Below, piece after piece: positions 1-8,858 of a stretch of DNA of 64,000 bases. Where the stretch lies: the NCBI RefSeq assembly GCF_025145645.1, contig NZ_CP102252.1, positions 3,224,001 through 3,288,000 on the forward strand, written 5' to 3'. Below the pieces are notes generated by a model. It was not told the origin of the DNA. It saw only the letters and a list, made by a program, of their open reading frames with translations, and searched no databases. Each line of letters opens with the position of its first letter. The first letter of the stretch is position 1. This stretch comes from Alistipes senegalensis JC50 (GTDB lineage Bacteria; Bacteroidota; Bacteroidia; Bacteroidales; Rikenellaceae). Position numbers and translations under genes: made by a program.

Positions 1-40
1 GAGCAAAGTCTATACGTTCGGTATCGATCTGACCTTCTAA
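1..40 (+). CDS. SusC/RagA TonB-dependent receptor, C-terminal end only
   Basis: Bases 2-40 read in frame as SKVYTFGIDLTF followed by TAA. This is the usual final outer-membrane beta-strand of a SusC-type receptor, ending in an aromatic residue. The SusD gene begins 12 bases later, the standard susC-susD order. The rest of the gene lies outside the window, so only the family placement is supported, mostly by this short end and its position. Confidence 0.7.
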   Translation, partial: SKVYTFGIDLTF

Positions 41-52
41 TACGATAAAACC

Positions 53-1696
53 ATGAAAAAGATATTTTTATACTGCCTGCCGTTCTGCCTGCTGTTCGCC
101 TCGTGCTCCGACCTGCTCGACGAGGAATCCTACTCGGAGACCGGCAAGGGCAACTACCTGAACAACGCCAAAGAGGCGGAAACGGTTCTTCAGGGCGTTT
201 ACAAGAATCTGGCGAACGAGTACACCTATTCGTACCACCTGTCGCTGCTGTTCACGATCTCGACCGACATCGCCCAGTGCGAGGGGAGTTCGACGACTTC
301 GTTCCGCGAGATTCCGACCAACTCCCACAATGCCTCGACGTCGCAGATCTCCCGCACGTGGCAGCAGCTCTATTCGGCGATTTACGATGCCAACGACTTC
401 ATCGAGACCGTTTCGGACCGCATGGACGGCTGGGGCTCTTCGGACCGCGAACTGGCCGCCATTTATCTGGGCGAGGCCCGGGCGCTGCGTGCGCTGTTCT
501 ATTTCGAACTGGTGCGCTGGTACGGCAATGTCGTGCTGATGACTTCGACGGCCGATTCGCGCAAGAAGGACGAAGATTACGAGCAGTCCGCCGCGGAGGA
601 TGTCTACGCCTATATCGAAGAGGACCTGAAATACGCCGCCGAGGTGCTTCCCTGGGCCGTTGACGACACCAAGCGCACGAGCAACGCCTATCGTTTCTCG
701 AAGGGCGCCGCGCTGGGTCTGCTGGCCAAGGTTTACTGCACGTGGGCCGGTTATCCCGTGCGGGACGAGTCGAAGTGGGCCGAGGCCGAGAAGGTCGCCC
801 GCCGTGTCGTGGAGTCGGGCAAGCACCGCCTGATCTCCGACTACGAAACCGTCTGGAAGAACACCTGCAACGGTATCTGGGATGCGGGCGAAAGCCTGAT
901 CGAAGTGTCGTTCTACTCGCCGACGGGTCTCGACAGCGACAACACGGCCGGACGTATCGGCAAATGGAACGGCGTATCGGCCACCACGATCGACGGCGAG
1001 CGCGGACGCAATGCCGCCAACTGGAAGGTCGTCTATACGTTCACCCGTGACTGGGAGGCGCAGAACGATCCCCGCATGAAACTTTCCATCGCCGATTACA
1101 AGTACGATCATACGCTGGGCAGCGGCCCGATCACCTATTTCTCGACCATTTCGAGCGCGAATCCCTCCGAGGACCAGAAGAACCGGCAGCGCCAGCTCTT
1201 CACGCCGGGCAAGTGGGACACCGAGAAATATGTCGAGACATCGAACTACATCGTCAACAACGACAAATCGAACGTCAACTGGTATATCCTGCGCTATTCC
1301 GACGTGCTGCTGCTCTTCGCCGAGGCGCTCAACGAGTCGGGCGGTTCGATCGTCGATGCCGTCGATGCCGTGAACGCCGTGCGCCGCCGCGGTTTCGGCG
1401 ACACGAAGCACGATCTTTCCTACGGTCTTTCGCGTGAGGACCTTCGCGAAGCGATCCGCAAGGAGCGCGCCTATGAACTCTGTTTCGAAGGCCACCGCAA
1501 GCAGGATCTGATCCGCTGGGGCATCTATTACGACCGTGTCATGGAAACCGCTCAGGAGTTGGTGAACTGGTATTCCAATGCCAACTATGCGGTTGCCAGA
1601 TACATTATCAAGGGCCGTCACGAGCTGCTGCCCATTCCGCAGCGCGACCTTGACATGATGCCCAAGTGCAAGCAGAATTCCGGTTGGGGACAGTGA
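53..1696 (+). CDS. SusD/RagB-family surface glycan-binding lipoprotein
   Basis: This 547-residue protein is the outer-surface glycan-binding partner that caps a SusC porin. It starts with a lipoprotein signal (LFASC, Cys18), followed by acidic residues typical of surface export. The N-terminal half carries the SusD TPR-like helices (ARALRALFYFELVRWYG). The C-terminal RagB portion contains the family signatures RYSDVLLLFAEALNE and KERAYELCFEGHRKQDLIRWG. It is the last gene of a plus-strand pair, since a SusC end lies just upstream, and it is followed by a strong hairpin terminator. The ligand cannot be told from sequence. Family assignment is firm. Confidence 0.93.
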   Translation: MKKIFLYCLPFCLLFASCSDLLDEESYSETGKGNYLNNAKEAETVLQGVYKNLANEYTYSYHLSLLFTISTDIAQCEGSSTTSFREIPTNSHNASTSQISRTWQQLYSAIYDANDFIETVSDRMDGWGSSDRELAAIYLGEARALRALFYFELVRWYGNVVLMTSTADSRKKDEDYEQSAAEDVYAYIEEDLKYAAEVLPWAVDDTKRTSNAYRFSKGAALGLLAKVYCTWAGYPVRDESKWAEAEKVARRVVESGKHRLISDYETVWKNTCNGIWDAGESLIEVSFYSPTGLDSDNTAGRIGKWNGVSATTIDGERGRNAANWKVVYTFTRDWEAQNDPRMKLSIADYKYDHTLGSGPITYFSTISSANPSEDQKNRQRQLFTPGKWDTEKYVETSNYIVNNDKSNVNWYILRYSDVLLLFAEALNESGGSIVDAVDAVNAVRRRGFGDTKHDLSYGLSREDLREAIRKERAYELCFEGHRKQDLIRWGIYYDRVMETAQELVNWYSNANYAVARYIIKGRHELLPIPQRDLDMMPKCKQNSGWGQ

Positions 1697-1709
1697 CCGG
1701 ACGACGTTG

Positions 1710-1754
1710 AAAACGACGGGAGTTACGTACTGAAAACGTAACTCCCGTCGTTTT
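1710..1754. terminator. Bidirectional rho-independent terminator
   Basis: A perfect 19-bp inverted repeat (arms 1710-1728 and 1736-1754, 7-nt loop) ends in TTTT on the plus strand and starts with AAAA, so it can stop transcription both ways. It lies between the convergent ends of the SusD gene (plus) and the GH2 gene (minus). Confidence 0.92.
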
Positions 1755-1780
1755 GTCGGGCCCTGAGGTCCGGCGTTTTT

Positions 1781-4700
1781 TTATCGTCCTCCCGTCACGG
1801 GACGCAGCACGAAGTTGAACACGTAGTCCTGATACGGCAGGCGGTATTGCGGCAGCGGCAGGCGTCCCCAGCTGTTCACGCACCCCAGTCCGGACTGGAC
1901 GCTTTCGATGTTGACGTGCGTGCGTCCGTCTGAAACGAGGTCGTCGGGGTGGCGGACATATTCGGACGATCCGTTGTCGAGCTGGGGTATGGAGTAGGGG
2001 ATGGCCGACGCCGAGAAATGACGGTCGGAGCAGATCTCGATTCCGAGCCCCGTGGGGTCGGTCAGCCGCCACCAGCGCAGTCCTCCGCGCGTTCCCGACT
2101 CCTGGGGACTGGCGTATTTCATATGGAACTGGTCGGCGACGCGTTGCGTGTAACGCCCCACGAAAGCGGCGCCGGCGCGGTCGGCGTAGTTTTCCATCGG
2201 CCCCCGGCCGTAGTACTCCACGGCGTCGAACATCCCCGGGGTCTCGAAAGCCATGCCGAAACGCATCAGTTCGGCCACGTCCTTGCGTGCCGGGTCGGCT
2301 GTCATCGCCTCGCTGACGCGGACCGAACCGTCGGCGAAGATCGTGTAGGTGAGGCGGAGCCGTGCGCCCACGGCGGGAATCGTGTAGTCGGCGACGGCTT
2401 CGGCTTCGCTGTCTCCGGCCGTGAGGGCGAAACCGACGAGCTGCGGTTCGGCCGTCGCCCACATCCGGCTGTCGGGATATTTTCCCGTTTGGCGCACGCC
2501 GAGGTCGTTGTCCGTGGCCGCACGGTAGAAATTGGGCCGCAGGAGCCCTGCCAGCAACTCGTCGTTGCGCAGGCGGTAGGAGCGGATGAAACCGCTCGCC
2601 GGATCGAATCCGACCGAGAATCCATCGCCCGAGACGCTTTTGCCCTCCACGCGGAGCGCTCCGGCCGGAGCCTCGGCCGCGAAGCGGGCCGCCGGGTCGT
2701 CGCCGCGCAGTACGAGCTGGTCGGCGGCGACCTCGTGGAGCGCGTCGAGCAGTCCCAGCCGCTCGCGCAACTGGTAACGCACCGTGAGCAGCAATTCGCC
2801 GCCGAGGTCCCGGAGCTGTTCGGGCTTGTAGCCCAGCGTCACGGCGGCGGTGGCCTGCGGGGTCACGTCGAGATGCTCGACCGCGCCGCTCAGCACGGGC
2901 TGCCCGTCCGCGGTGATCTCCCAGAGGAGCCGGTAGGGCGAGAGGTCCGTGAAGAAGTTTTCGTTGTAGACGTTCACGACGCCCTTTTCCAAATCGAGGG
3001 CCGAGGTGTGGATCGGCCGGTGCTGGTGCTTCACCTCGTAGGCGTGGGGATGCCACGTGCGGTCGGCGGCCAGCACGCCGTTGCAGCAGAAGGTGCTGTC
3101 CGAAGCGTCCGCGGCGTTGTAGTCGCCGCCGTAGCGATAGATCAGCTTCCCTTCGGGACTGCGCCAGGCGAGGGCCTGATCGGCGAAGTCCCAGATGAAT
3201 CCGCCCTGATATTTCGGTTCGCGGCGGATCATCTCCCAGTACTCCTCGAACCCGCCCAGCGAGTTGCCCATAGCGTGGGCGTATTCGCATTGGATAAGCG
3301 GTTTCTCGGGATCGGCGGCGAGGTATTTCCCGCATTGCTCGTAGCTCCAGTACATCGGGCAGACGATGTCGGTGTTGTAGTCCCCGTGGTAGGACGCTTG
3401 TTCGTACTGCACGGGCCGCGACGGGTCGAAGGCTTTGATCCAGTCGTAGCAGCGTTCGAAATTGGGGCCGTTTCCGGCTTCGTTGCCCGTGCTCCAGACG
3501 ATGATCGAGGGGTGGTTGTAGTCGCGCAGCACCATGCGGCGGTTGCGGTCGAGGTGCGCGGCGGCGAAGGCGGGATCGCCTGCGAGGTTCTTCGATTTGT
3601 CGCGGTAGTGCCAGCCGTGCGACTCGACGTTGGCTTCGTCCACGACGTAGAGCCCGTATTCGTCGCATAGGTCGTACCACAGCGGTACGTCGGGATAGTG
3701 GCACGTGCGCACGGCGTTCATGTTCAGCCGCTTCATCTCGCGGATGTCGCGCACCATCTCTTCGCGCGTAACGCAGTAGCCCGTGTTGGGCTCCATCTCG
3801 TGCCGGTTGACCCCCTTGATGAGAATCGGCTTGCCGTTGACCAGCAGCTGCCCGCCGCGGATCTCGACCTTGCGGAATCCCACGCGGAACGCCGCGGCTT
3901 CGGTCACACTGCCGTCGGCGGCGAGGGCTTCGGCCGTGAGCGTGTAGAGGTTCGGGGCCTCGGCGCTCCATTGTTTCGGGGCCGCGACCTCGAAGGTCGT
4001 CGAGACGCTGTTGCGGCGGGGGCGGAGCGTGCGGGTGTCGAGCGTGCGGCCCTCGTCGTCGCGGAGCGTCAGCCGGACGCTGCCGACACCCGGCGTCGCG
4101 GTCACCTCGGCGCGCAGCGTGCCGTCGCGGTAGTCGTTCACCAGATCGGGCGTCAGCCGCACGTCGGCCAGACGCCGCCGGTCGCGGGCGTAGAGGTAGC
4201 AGTCGCGGCCGATGCCCGAAAGGCGCCAGAAATCCTGGTCTTCGAGATACGAACCGTCGCACCAGCGGTTGACGCGCAGCACGATCAGGTTGTCGCGCCC
4301 GGGCGTGATATGGCGGGTGATGTCGAATTCGGCTTCGAGCTTGCTGTCCTCGCTGTAACCCGCCTCGCGGCCGTTGACCCAGAGCGTCACGTTCGAGATC
4401 GCCGAGCCGATGTGGATGAACACGTCGCGGCTCTGCCAGTCGGCGGGAATCCGGACGCTGCGGCGGTAGAGCCCCGTATAGTTCTGTTCATGGGGAACCA
4501 GCGGAGGCTTCACCTCGAAGAATTTGTGCCACGGGTAGGGCTTGTTCGTGTAGACCGGATCGCCGCAGCCGTTCAGCTCCCAGATTCCCGGCACGGGCAT
4601 CACGCCCCACGACGAGTCGTCGTAGCCGGGGCGGAAGAATCCCTCGGGCTCCGCACCCGGACGCTCCGCGCGCAGGAAGGCCCATTCGCCGTTGAGCGTC

Positions 4701-4897
4701 CGGTAGAAGGGCGAAAGGGTGTGGTCGTTCTCGGGAACGGCCTCGGAGGCCGTCGGGAAGACGATGAAGCTCGTGCGCATGGGCGCGCGGTTCACGGCGA
4801 AGCACTCCGGATCGAGCCAACGCTCCGCGGGGGCTTTCGCTGAAACCGCCGTGGCGGCGCAGAGGGCGAGAAATAGCAGTCTTTTCACTTTCGGCAT
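1781..4897 (-). CDS. GH2 beta-galactosidase (LacZ-type, five-domain)
   Basis: A 1,038-residue secreted glycoside hydrolase family 2 enzyme expected to remove terminal beta-galactose. The start at 4897 gives a signal peptide (MPKVKRLLFLALCAATAVSA). Domain order is sugar-binding jelly roll, Ig-like domain, TIM barrel, second Ig-like domain and LacZ small-chain domain 5 (DGFSVGFDPASGFIRSYRL onwards). The acid/base Glu is in WSTGNEAGNG (about residue 473) and the nucleophile Glu in IQCEYAHAMGN (about 538). The length matches LacZ-type enzymes. It is the last gene of the nine-gene operon, 14 bases after GH20, so the pair may trim Gal-GlcNAc units of host glycans, which is an inference. Reading frames extending further upstream run into the GH20 gene and lack a signal sequence. 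Confidence 0.95.
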   Translation of the reverse strand: MPKVKRLLFLALCAATAVSAKAPAERWLDPECFAVNRAPMRTSFIVFPTASEAVPENDHTLSPFYRTLNGEWAFLRAERPGAEPEGFFRPGYDDSSWGVMPVPGIWELNGCGDPVYTNKPYPWHKFFEVKPPLVPHEQNYTGLYRRSVRIPADWQSRDVFIHIGSAISNVTLWVNGREAGYSEDSKLEAEFDITRHITPGRDNLIVLRVNRWCDGSYLEDQDFWRLSGIGRDCYLYARDRRRLADVRLTPDLVNDYRDGTLRAEVTATPGVGSVRLTLRDDEGRTLDTRTLRPRRNSVSTTFEVAAPKQWSAEAPNLYTLTAEALAADGSVTEAAAFRVGFRKVEIRGGQLLVNGKPILIKGVNRHEMEPNTGYCVTREEMVRDIREMKRLNMNAVRTCHYPDVPLWYDLCDEYGLYVVDEANVESHGWHYRDKSKNLAGDPAFAAAHLDRNRRMVLRDYNHPSIIVWSTGNEAGNGPNFERCYDWIKAFDPSRPVQYEQASYHGDYNTDIVCPMYWSYEQCGKYLAADPEKPLIQCEYAHAMGNSLGGFEEYWEMIRREPKYQGGFIWDFADQALAWRSPEGKLIYRYGGDYNAADASDSTFCCNGVLAADRTWHPHAYEVKHQHRPIHTSALDLEKGVVNVYNENFFTDLSPYRLLWEITADGQPVLSGAVEHLDVTPQATAAVTLGYKPEQLRDLGGELLLTVRYQLRERLGLLDALHEVAADQLVLRGDDPAARFAAEAPAGALRVEGKSVSGDGFSVGFDPASGFIRSYRLRNDELLAGLLRPNFYRAATDNDLGVRQTGKYPDSRMWATAEPQLVGFALTAGDSEAEAVADYTIPAVGARLRLTYTIFADGSVRVSEAMTADPARKDVAELMRFGMAFETPGMFDAVEYYGRGPMENYADRAGAAFVGRYTQRVADQFHMKYASPQESGTRGGLRWWRLTDPTGLGIEICSDRHFSASAIPYSIPQLDNGSSEYVRHPDDLVSDGRTHVNIESVQSGLGCVNSWGRLPLPQYRLPYQDYVFNFVLRPVTGGR

Positions 4898-4911
4898 TTT
4901 TTTAAGGTGCG

Positions 4912-6492
4912 TTATTCGATACCCCGGAAGACGAAATCGGCATAGCGGTACCCCTCGCGGTCGTACAGGCCGCGCAGGCTCCCGAGCCGGCGCACGAAAT
5001 CGTCGTAGTCGCGTCTTTCCGTCGCCCACGCCACTTCGGACATGGCCGCCAGACGCGGCAGCAGCATGTATTCGGCATGGTCCATCGTGGAGATGTATTC
5101 GGTCCACAGATTGGCCTGGACGCCGAGGATGTTGCGGCTCTGCGCCTCGTCGAGCCGGTCGTAGGGATCGTAGCCGTAGAGTTTGCGGATCGGGACGTTG
5201 CGGCCGATCGCGAGCGGTTCGCCGTTCTTCTCCGGGTCGGAGGTCTGGTAATAGTCGAGGTAGAAATAGAACCGCGGGGACATGATCGCCCGGTTGCCGA
5301 GCTTCGCGGCCTCGATGCCGCCCTCCGTGCCGCGCCACGACATGACGACCGTCGAGGGCGTGACGCCGCCTTCGAGCAGTTCGTCCCAGCCGATCATTTC
5401 GCGGCCGTGGGCGTGGAGCCACTTCTCGATGCGGCACACGAAATAGCTCTGAAGGGCGTTCTCGTCCTTCAGCCCCTCCCGGCGCATGCGGCGCTGACAG
5501 TCGGGGCACGCTTTCCACCGCACCTTGGGGCATTCGTCGCCGCCGACGTGGATGTATTTCGACGGGAAGAGTTCGAGCACCTCCGCAAGCACGTTTTCGA
5601 GGAATTCGAAGGTCGTTTCGCGGCCCGCGCAGAGCACGTCGCTGCTGTAATACCACGTTGTGCGCACCTCGTAGGGACCTTGCGTGCACCCCAGCCACGG
5701 ATACGACGCGAGGGCCGCCATCGAATGTCCCGGAAGCTCGATCTCGGGAATGACGTCGATGCAGCGTTCGGCGGCATAGGCCACCACCTCGCGGATTTCG
5801 TCCTGCGTGTAGTAGCCTCCGTGGGGCTTCCCGTCGTATTCGTCCGAGGTCTTGTAGTGGCCGATCAGCGTCTCCCGGCGCTGCGACCCGATGCGCGTCA
5901 GTTCGGGATAGCGTTTGATCTCGATGCGCCATCCCTGGTCGTCGGTCAGGTGCCAGTGGAAGGTGTTGAGCTTGTGCAGCGCCAGGATGTCGATAAACCG
6001 CTTGACGTCATCCACGGGGTAAAAATACCGCGCCGCGTCGAACATCGCTCCGCGGTAGCTGAAATGGGGCTCGTCGCGGATTTCCACGACGGGAACGCGG
6101 CCGCCGTCGACGAGCTGGCGCAGGGTCTGCACGCCGTAGAGCACCGCCCGGGGCGATCCGCCGCAGATCGACACGCCCTTCCGCGTCGCGCTCAGCGTAT
6201 ATTCCTCGCTGCCGAGCGTGCCGTCCAGCTGCAGGTCGACGCCGTGGTGTACGGGTTTGTCCTCTACGACGGGATTCCGCACACCCGCTTGGGTCAGGTA
6301 ACCGGCGCACAGCGCGGCGGCGGACTGCAGCGCCGGGTCGTCGTAACCGACCGGGCAGCTGCGGCCGAGGCGGAACGTGCCGTCGCCCCGCTCCACCGAT
6401 ACGGGCCGGGGAATGACATCGGCTTCGGGTTGCGGGGCCTCGGCGCACGCGGCGAAGAGAAACGAGGCGGCAAGGATCAGGATTTTTCTCAT
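4912..6492 (-). CDS. GH20 beta-N-acetylhexosaminidase lipoprotein
   Basis: This 526-residue enzyme removes terminal beta-GlcNAc or GalNAc by substrate-assisted catalysis. The lipobox FAAC gives Cys16, so it is likely membrane-anchored. An N-terminal GH20b-like alpha/beta domain (residues about 25-140) precedes the catalytic barrel. The barrel opens with PHFSYRGAMFDAARYF and holds the catalytic Asp-Glu pair in HVGGDECP (D319, E320). FHWHLTDDQGWR and the tryptophan-rich WTEYISTMDH segment are typical of the active site. It sits between a DUF5689 lipoprotein gene and GH2 in one operon with short gaps, which suggests sequential removal of galactose and hexosamine. Confidence 0.95.
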   Translation of the reverse strand: MRKILILAASFLFAACAEAPQPEADVIPRPVSVERGDGTFRLGRSCPVGYDDPALQSAAALCAGYLTQAGVRNPVVEDKPVHHGVDLQLDGTLGSEEYTLSATRKGVSICGGSPRAVLYGVQTLRQLVDGGRVPVVEIRDEPHFSYRGAMFDAARYFYPVDDVKRFIDILALHKLNTFHWHLTDDQGWRIEIKRYPELTRIGSQRRETLIGHYKTSDEYDGKPHGGYYTQDEIREVVAYAAERCIDVIPEIELPGHSMAALASYPWLGCTQGPYEVRTTWYYSSDVLCAGRETTFEFLENVLAEVLELFPSKYIHVGGDECPKVRWKACPDCQRRMRREGLKDENALQSYFVCRIEKWLHAHGREMIGWDELLEGGVTPSTVVMSWRGTEGGIEAAKLGNRAIMSPRFYFYLDYYQTSDPEKNGEPLAIGRNVPIRKLYGYDPYDRLDEAQSRNILGVQANLWTEYISTMDHAEYMLLPRLAAMSEVAWATERRDYDDFVRRLGSLRGLYDREGYRYADFVFRGIE

Positions 6493-6556
6493 GGATTCGG
6501 GTTTCAGGCATCGGCGGCCGGGACAGGAATGACCCGCTCCGGCCGGCCGCGCGTTA

Positions 6557-8833
6557 TTACTTGTTGTAACGGATGGCGAAATAGTTCATGCACGACGGCG
6601 AGTCGATCGGCTGTGCGGCGTACTCGTCGAGGCTTCCGCCGAGGTTCCGAGCCGCCTGCAGACGGATGTAGACGTTCTTTTTGCCGAGCATTTCGAGCGG
6701 GAGCTTCACGTCGACGGGTTTCCAGCCCGCATACTGCCAGTAGCGTGTCGCGGGGGTCCAGCGTGCCATGTCGGGCACGGTGTAGGAGGCGATGTAGGTC
6801 CAGTCGCCGTCGGCGTTCATGTCGCCCGTCTCGGACCATGCCACGTCGAAATAGCGCGGCGAACCGTATTTGCCGCTGTCGTAGCGGTCGTTCAGGACGC
6901 TCACCTGCATCGACAGCACGTCGGTTTCGATCCCTTCGGTCGAGAAGTTCACGATCCACGCATGCCCGCGGTCGTTGGTCTTGTCCCACCAGTACCAATC
7001 GACCCATGCCGGGCCTTCGGCGCTGTTCTTGCGCGGAACCTTGCCCTTGCCGGCGCCGGACGTGTCGCCCGAAGTGTTGCTGTTCACGTCGGGGTTGTCG
7101 CGCCACCAGTCGGTCCCGTCTTCGAGGATGATGCCCATGCCGTTGACGTTGCCGATGTTCGACCCGAAGATGAACGAGGACTTGTTGCCCACGGGGCCGA
7201 GGTAGCTGAAATCCTCGTTGGCGAGAATCTTGATCGCCCCGGTGCCGTCCTTGTAGCTGTGCGTGAGGTAGCCGTTCGTGCCGTAGGTGGGGTAGACCTT
7301 GTTGTTGTCGTATTGCAGGAAGCGGTATTCGGTCAGCAGGGCCGAGAAACTCTCCTCGAAATCTTCGGCCAGTCCGTCGAAATCCGATTTCGAGACGTGG
7401 CGCAGCTGATAGCGGCCGATGTATCCGTACGATTCGTCGTCGCCGCTCGCATTGTCCTCCCACTCGAAGCGCGGGAACAGTTCGTGGACGACGATGCCCG
7501 AAAGTTTGCCCGAGCCGTAGGGCAGGCGGCTGCCGTCGCGGCGGTAGAGACACGTCGTGTTGGTGTAGAGGTAGATGTGTTCGCCCTCGATGTCGCGCAC
7601 GAGCGACGCGCACTTCTCCGTGCGGTTGGCGCCCGTGGCATTGGCGTAGCCCTCGTTGATCGGCGTGAGCGGACCCTTGCGGATCGGCAGTTCGCAGTCG
7701 GTGAGCGTGACGTAGGTGTAGATGTCGTCGTCGGTCAGCTGGCTGATGCGCTTCTCCTTGCGCGGAATGTCCGCCGCCGTGCCCAGCTCCGAGCTGATGA
7801 TCATGGCCGACTTCACGCCCTTGAGGGCGAAACGGTCGGGATCGGTGTCGTGCACGAGCCGCACGCCTTTGAGCGAGAGCTGGATGCGGCTGTAACGCAT
7901 GAAGATGTTGTCGTCGGCCGTTTCGGTCTCGATCAGGAAGCCCAGGCTGCCGTCGATGCTCTCGACATAGGCGGTCTTCTTGCACACCTCGTAGTTGATC
8001 GTTGATTCGGTGGTCATGGGGTTGGCTCCCATGTTGCCGCCCGCGGCGTCGCTGACCACCCAGGCCGAAATGTAATAGTCGTTTTCGACGGTCACGACCT
8101 GCCCGGGGCCGCACAGGGCGCGGATCTCGGCGAACGTCTTTTCGGTTCCGAAATCGTCGCGGGCGTTGGCCTGCACGACATAGAGCTTGGCCGCCGTAAC
8201 CTTGTCCCAGCCGTTGGTGAACGAGAGGGTTATCTCCGCCGACCGCATGTTCTCCTGATCGGGGTTGGCCTGCGTGGCGAAGAGCAGCGCGCCCGACGCG
8301 TCGTCGATGCGTACGTCGGAGAGCCAGCCGGCGTTCTCCTCGTCGGGATAGGTTATCTTGGTCGTGAGGCGCTCCGAGCCGATGTTGGTGTCGAGCGGGA
8401 CCGAGACGGAGCCTTCGGCGGCGCTGCCTTTCACCGAGACATTCGGCGCGGGGAACACCAGCCGCTCTTCGATCAGCCCCTCCTGACGGATGTAGACCGT
8501 GTCGCGGCGGCGTCCGCTGTCGTCCTGCAACAGCAGGCGCGCCACGCGGGCGAAGGAGTCGTTGGCTTCGTAGGTGACGCTGAACGCGCCGTCGCCCGGA
8601 ATCCGGTCGGCGTGGGCCTCGGCCCAGGGAGTCGCTTCGAGGAACGAGACGTTGCAGCCGCGGTTGCTGTAAACCTCGACCTCGACCGTGCCGCTCTGTG
8701 CCGGCACGATGTATTCGCCCTTGACGGCCCCGAGTTCGATGACGGGAACTTCGTCCGGATCGTCGGTGCAGGCTGCCGCACAGACCGTGAGGGCCGTCAG
8801 CAGCAGTAGTTTCCAACTGTTTATCGTTTTCAT
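6557..8833 (-). CDS. DUF5689/BACON-type surface lipoprotein, probable glycan-binding protein
   Basis: A 758-residue lipoprotein (CAAAC, Cys22, followed by the acidic TDDPDE typical of surface export). Two BACON-like Ig folds occupy roughly residues 30-115 and 125-210. A DUF5689 OB-fold-like region (FAEIRALCGPGQVVTVENDYYISAWVVSDAAG) follows at about 225-480, and the C-terminal part looks like a beta-sandwich. No catalytic motif was recognised. It is encoded 25 bases after another lipoprotein gene and upstream of GH20 in the susCD operon, so a role as surface glycan-binding protein is likely. That role rests on position and fold only. Confidence 0.75.
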   Translation of the reverse strand: MKTINSWKLLLLTALTVCAAACTDDPDEVPVIELGAVKGEYIVPAQSGTVEVEVYSNRGCNVSFLEATPWAEAHADRIPGDGAFSVTYEANDSFARVARLLLQDDSGRRRDTVYIRQEGLIEERLVFPAPNVSVKGSAAEGSVSVPLDTNIGSERLTTKITYPDEENAGWLSDVRIDDASGALLFATQANPDQENMRSAEITLSFTNGWDKVTAAKLYVVQANARDDFGTEKTFAEIRALCGPGQVVTVENDYYISAWVVSDAAGGNMGANPMTTESTINYEVCKKTAYVESIDGSLGFLIETETADDNIFMRYSRIQLSLKGVRLVHDTDPDRFALKGVKSAMIISSELGTAADIPRKEKRISQLTDDDIYTYVTLTDCELPIRKGPLTPINEGYANATGANRTEKCASLVRDIEGEHIYLYTNTTCLYRRDGSRLPYGSGKLSGIVVHELFPRFEWEDNASGDDESYGYIGRYQLRHVSKSDFDGLAEDFEESFSALLTEYRFLQYDNNKVYPTYGTNGYLTHSYKDGTGAIKILANEDFSYLGPVGNKSSFIFGSNIGNVNGMGIILEDGTDWWRDNPDVNSNTSGDTSGAGKGKVPRKNSAEGPAWVDWYWWDKTNDRGHAWIVNFSTEGIETDVLSMQVSVLNDRYDSGKYGSPRYFDVAWSETGDMNADGDWTYIASYTVPDMARWTPATRYWQYAGWKPVDVKLPLEMLGKKNVYIRLQAARNLGGSLDEYAAQPIDSPSCMNYFAIRYNK

Positions 8834-8858
8834 GGTGTCTTTGTTTTGAAGGGGTTTG

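Noticed and set aside
68..1621. Long open frames antisense or out of frame to real genes (for example 68-1621, 1949-3670, 5077-7131, 26099-31534, 35018-39223)
   Set aside because: They lie opposite well-supported genes in high-GC DNA, have Arg/Ala/Val-rich low-information translations and no recognisable domain. They are by-products of codon bias.
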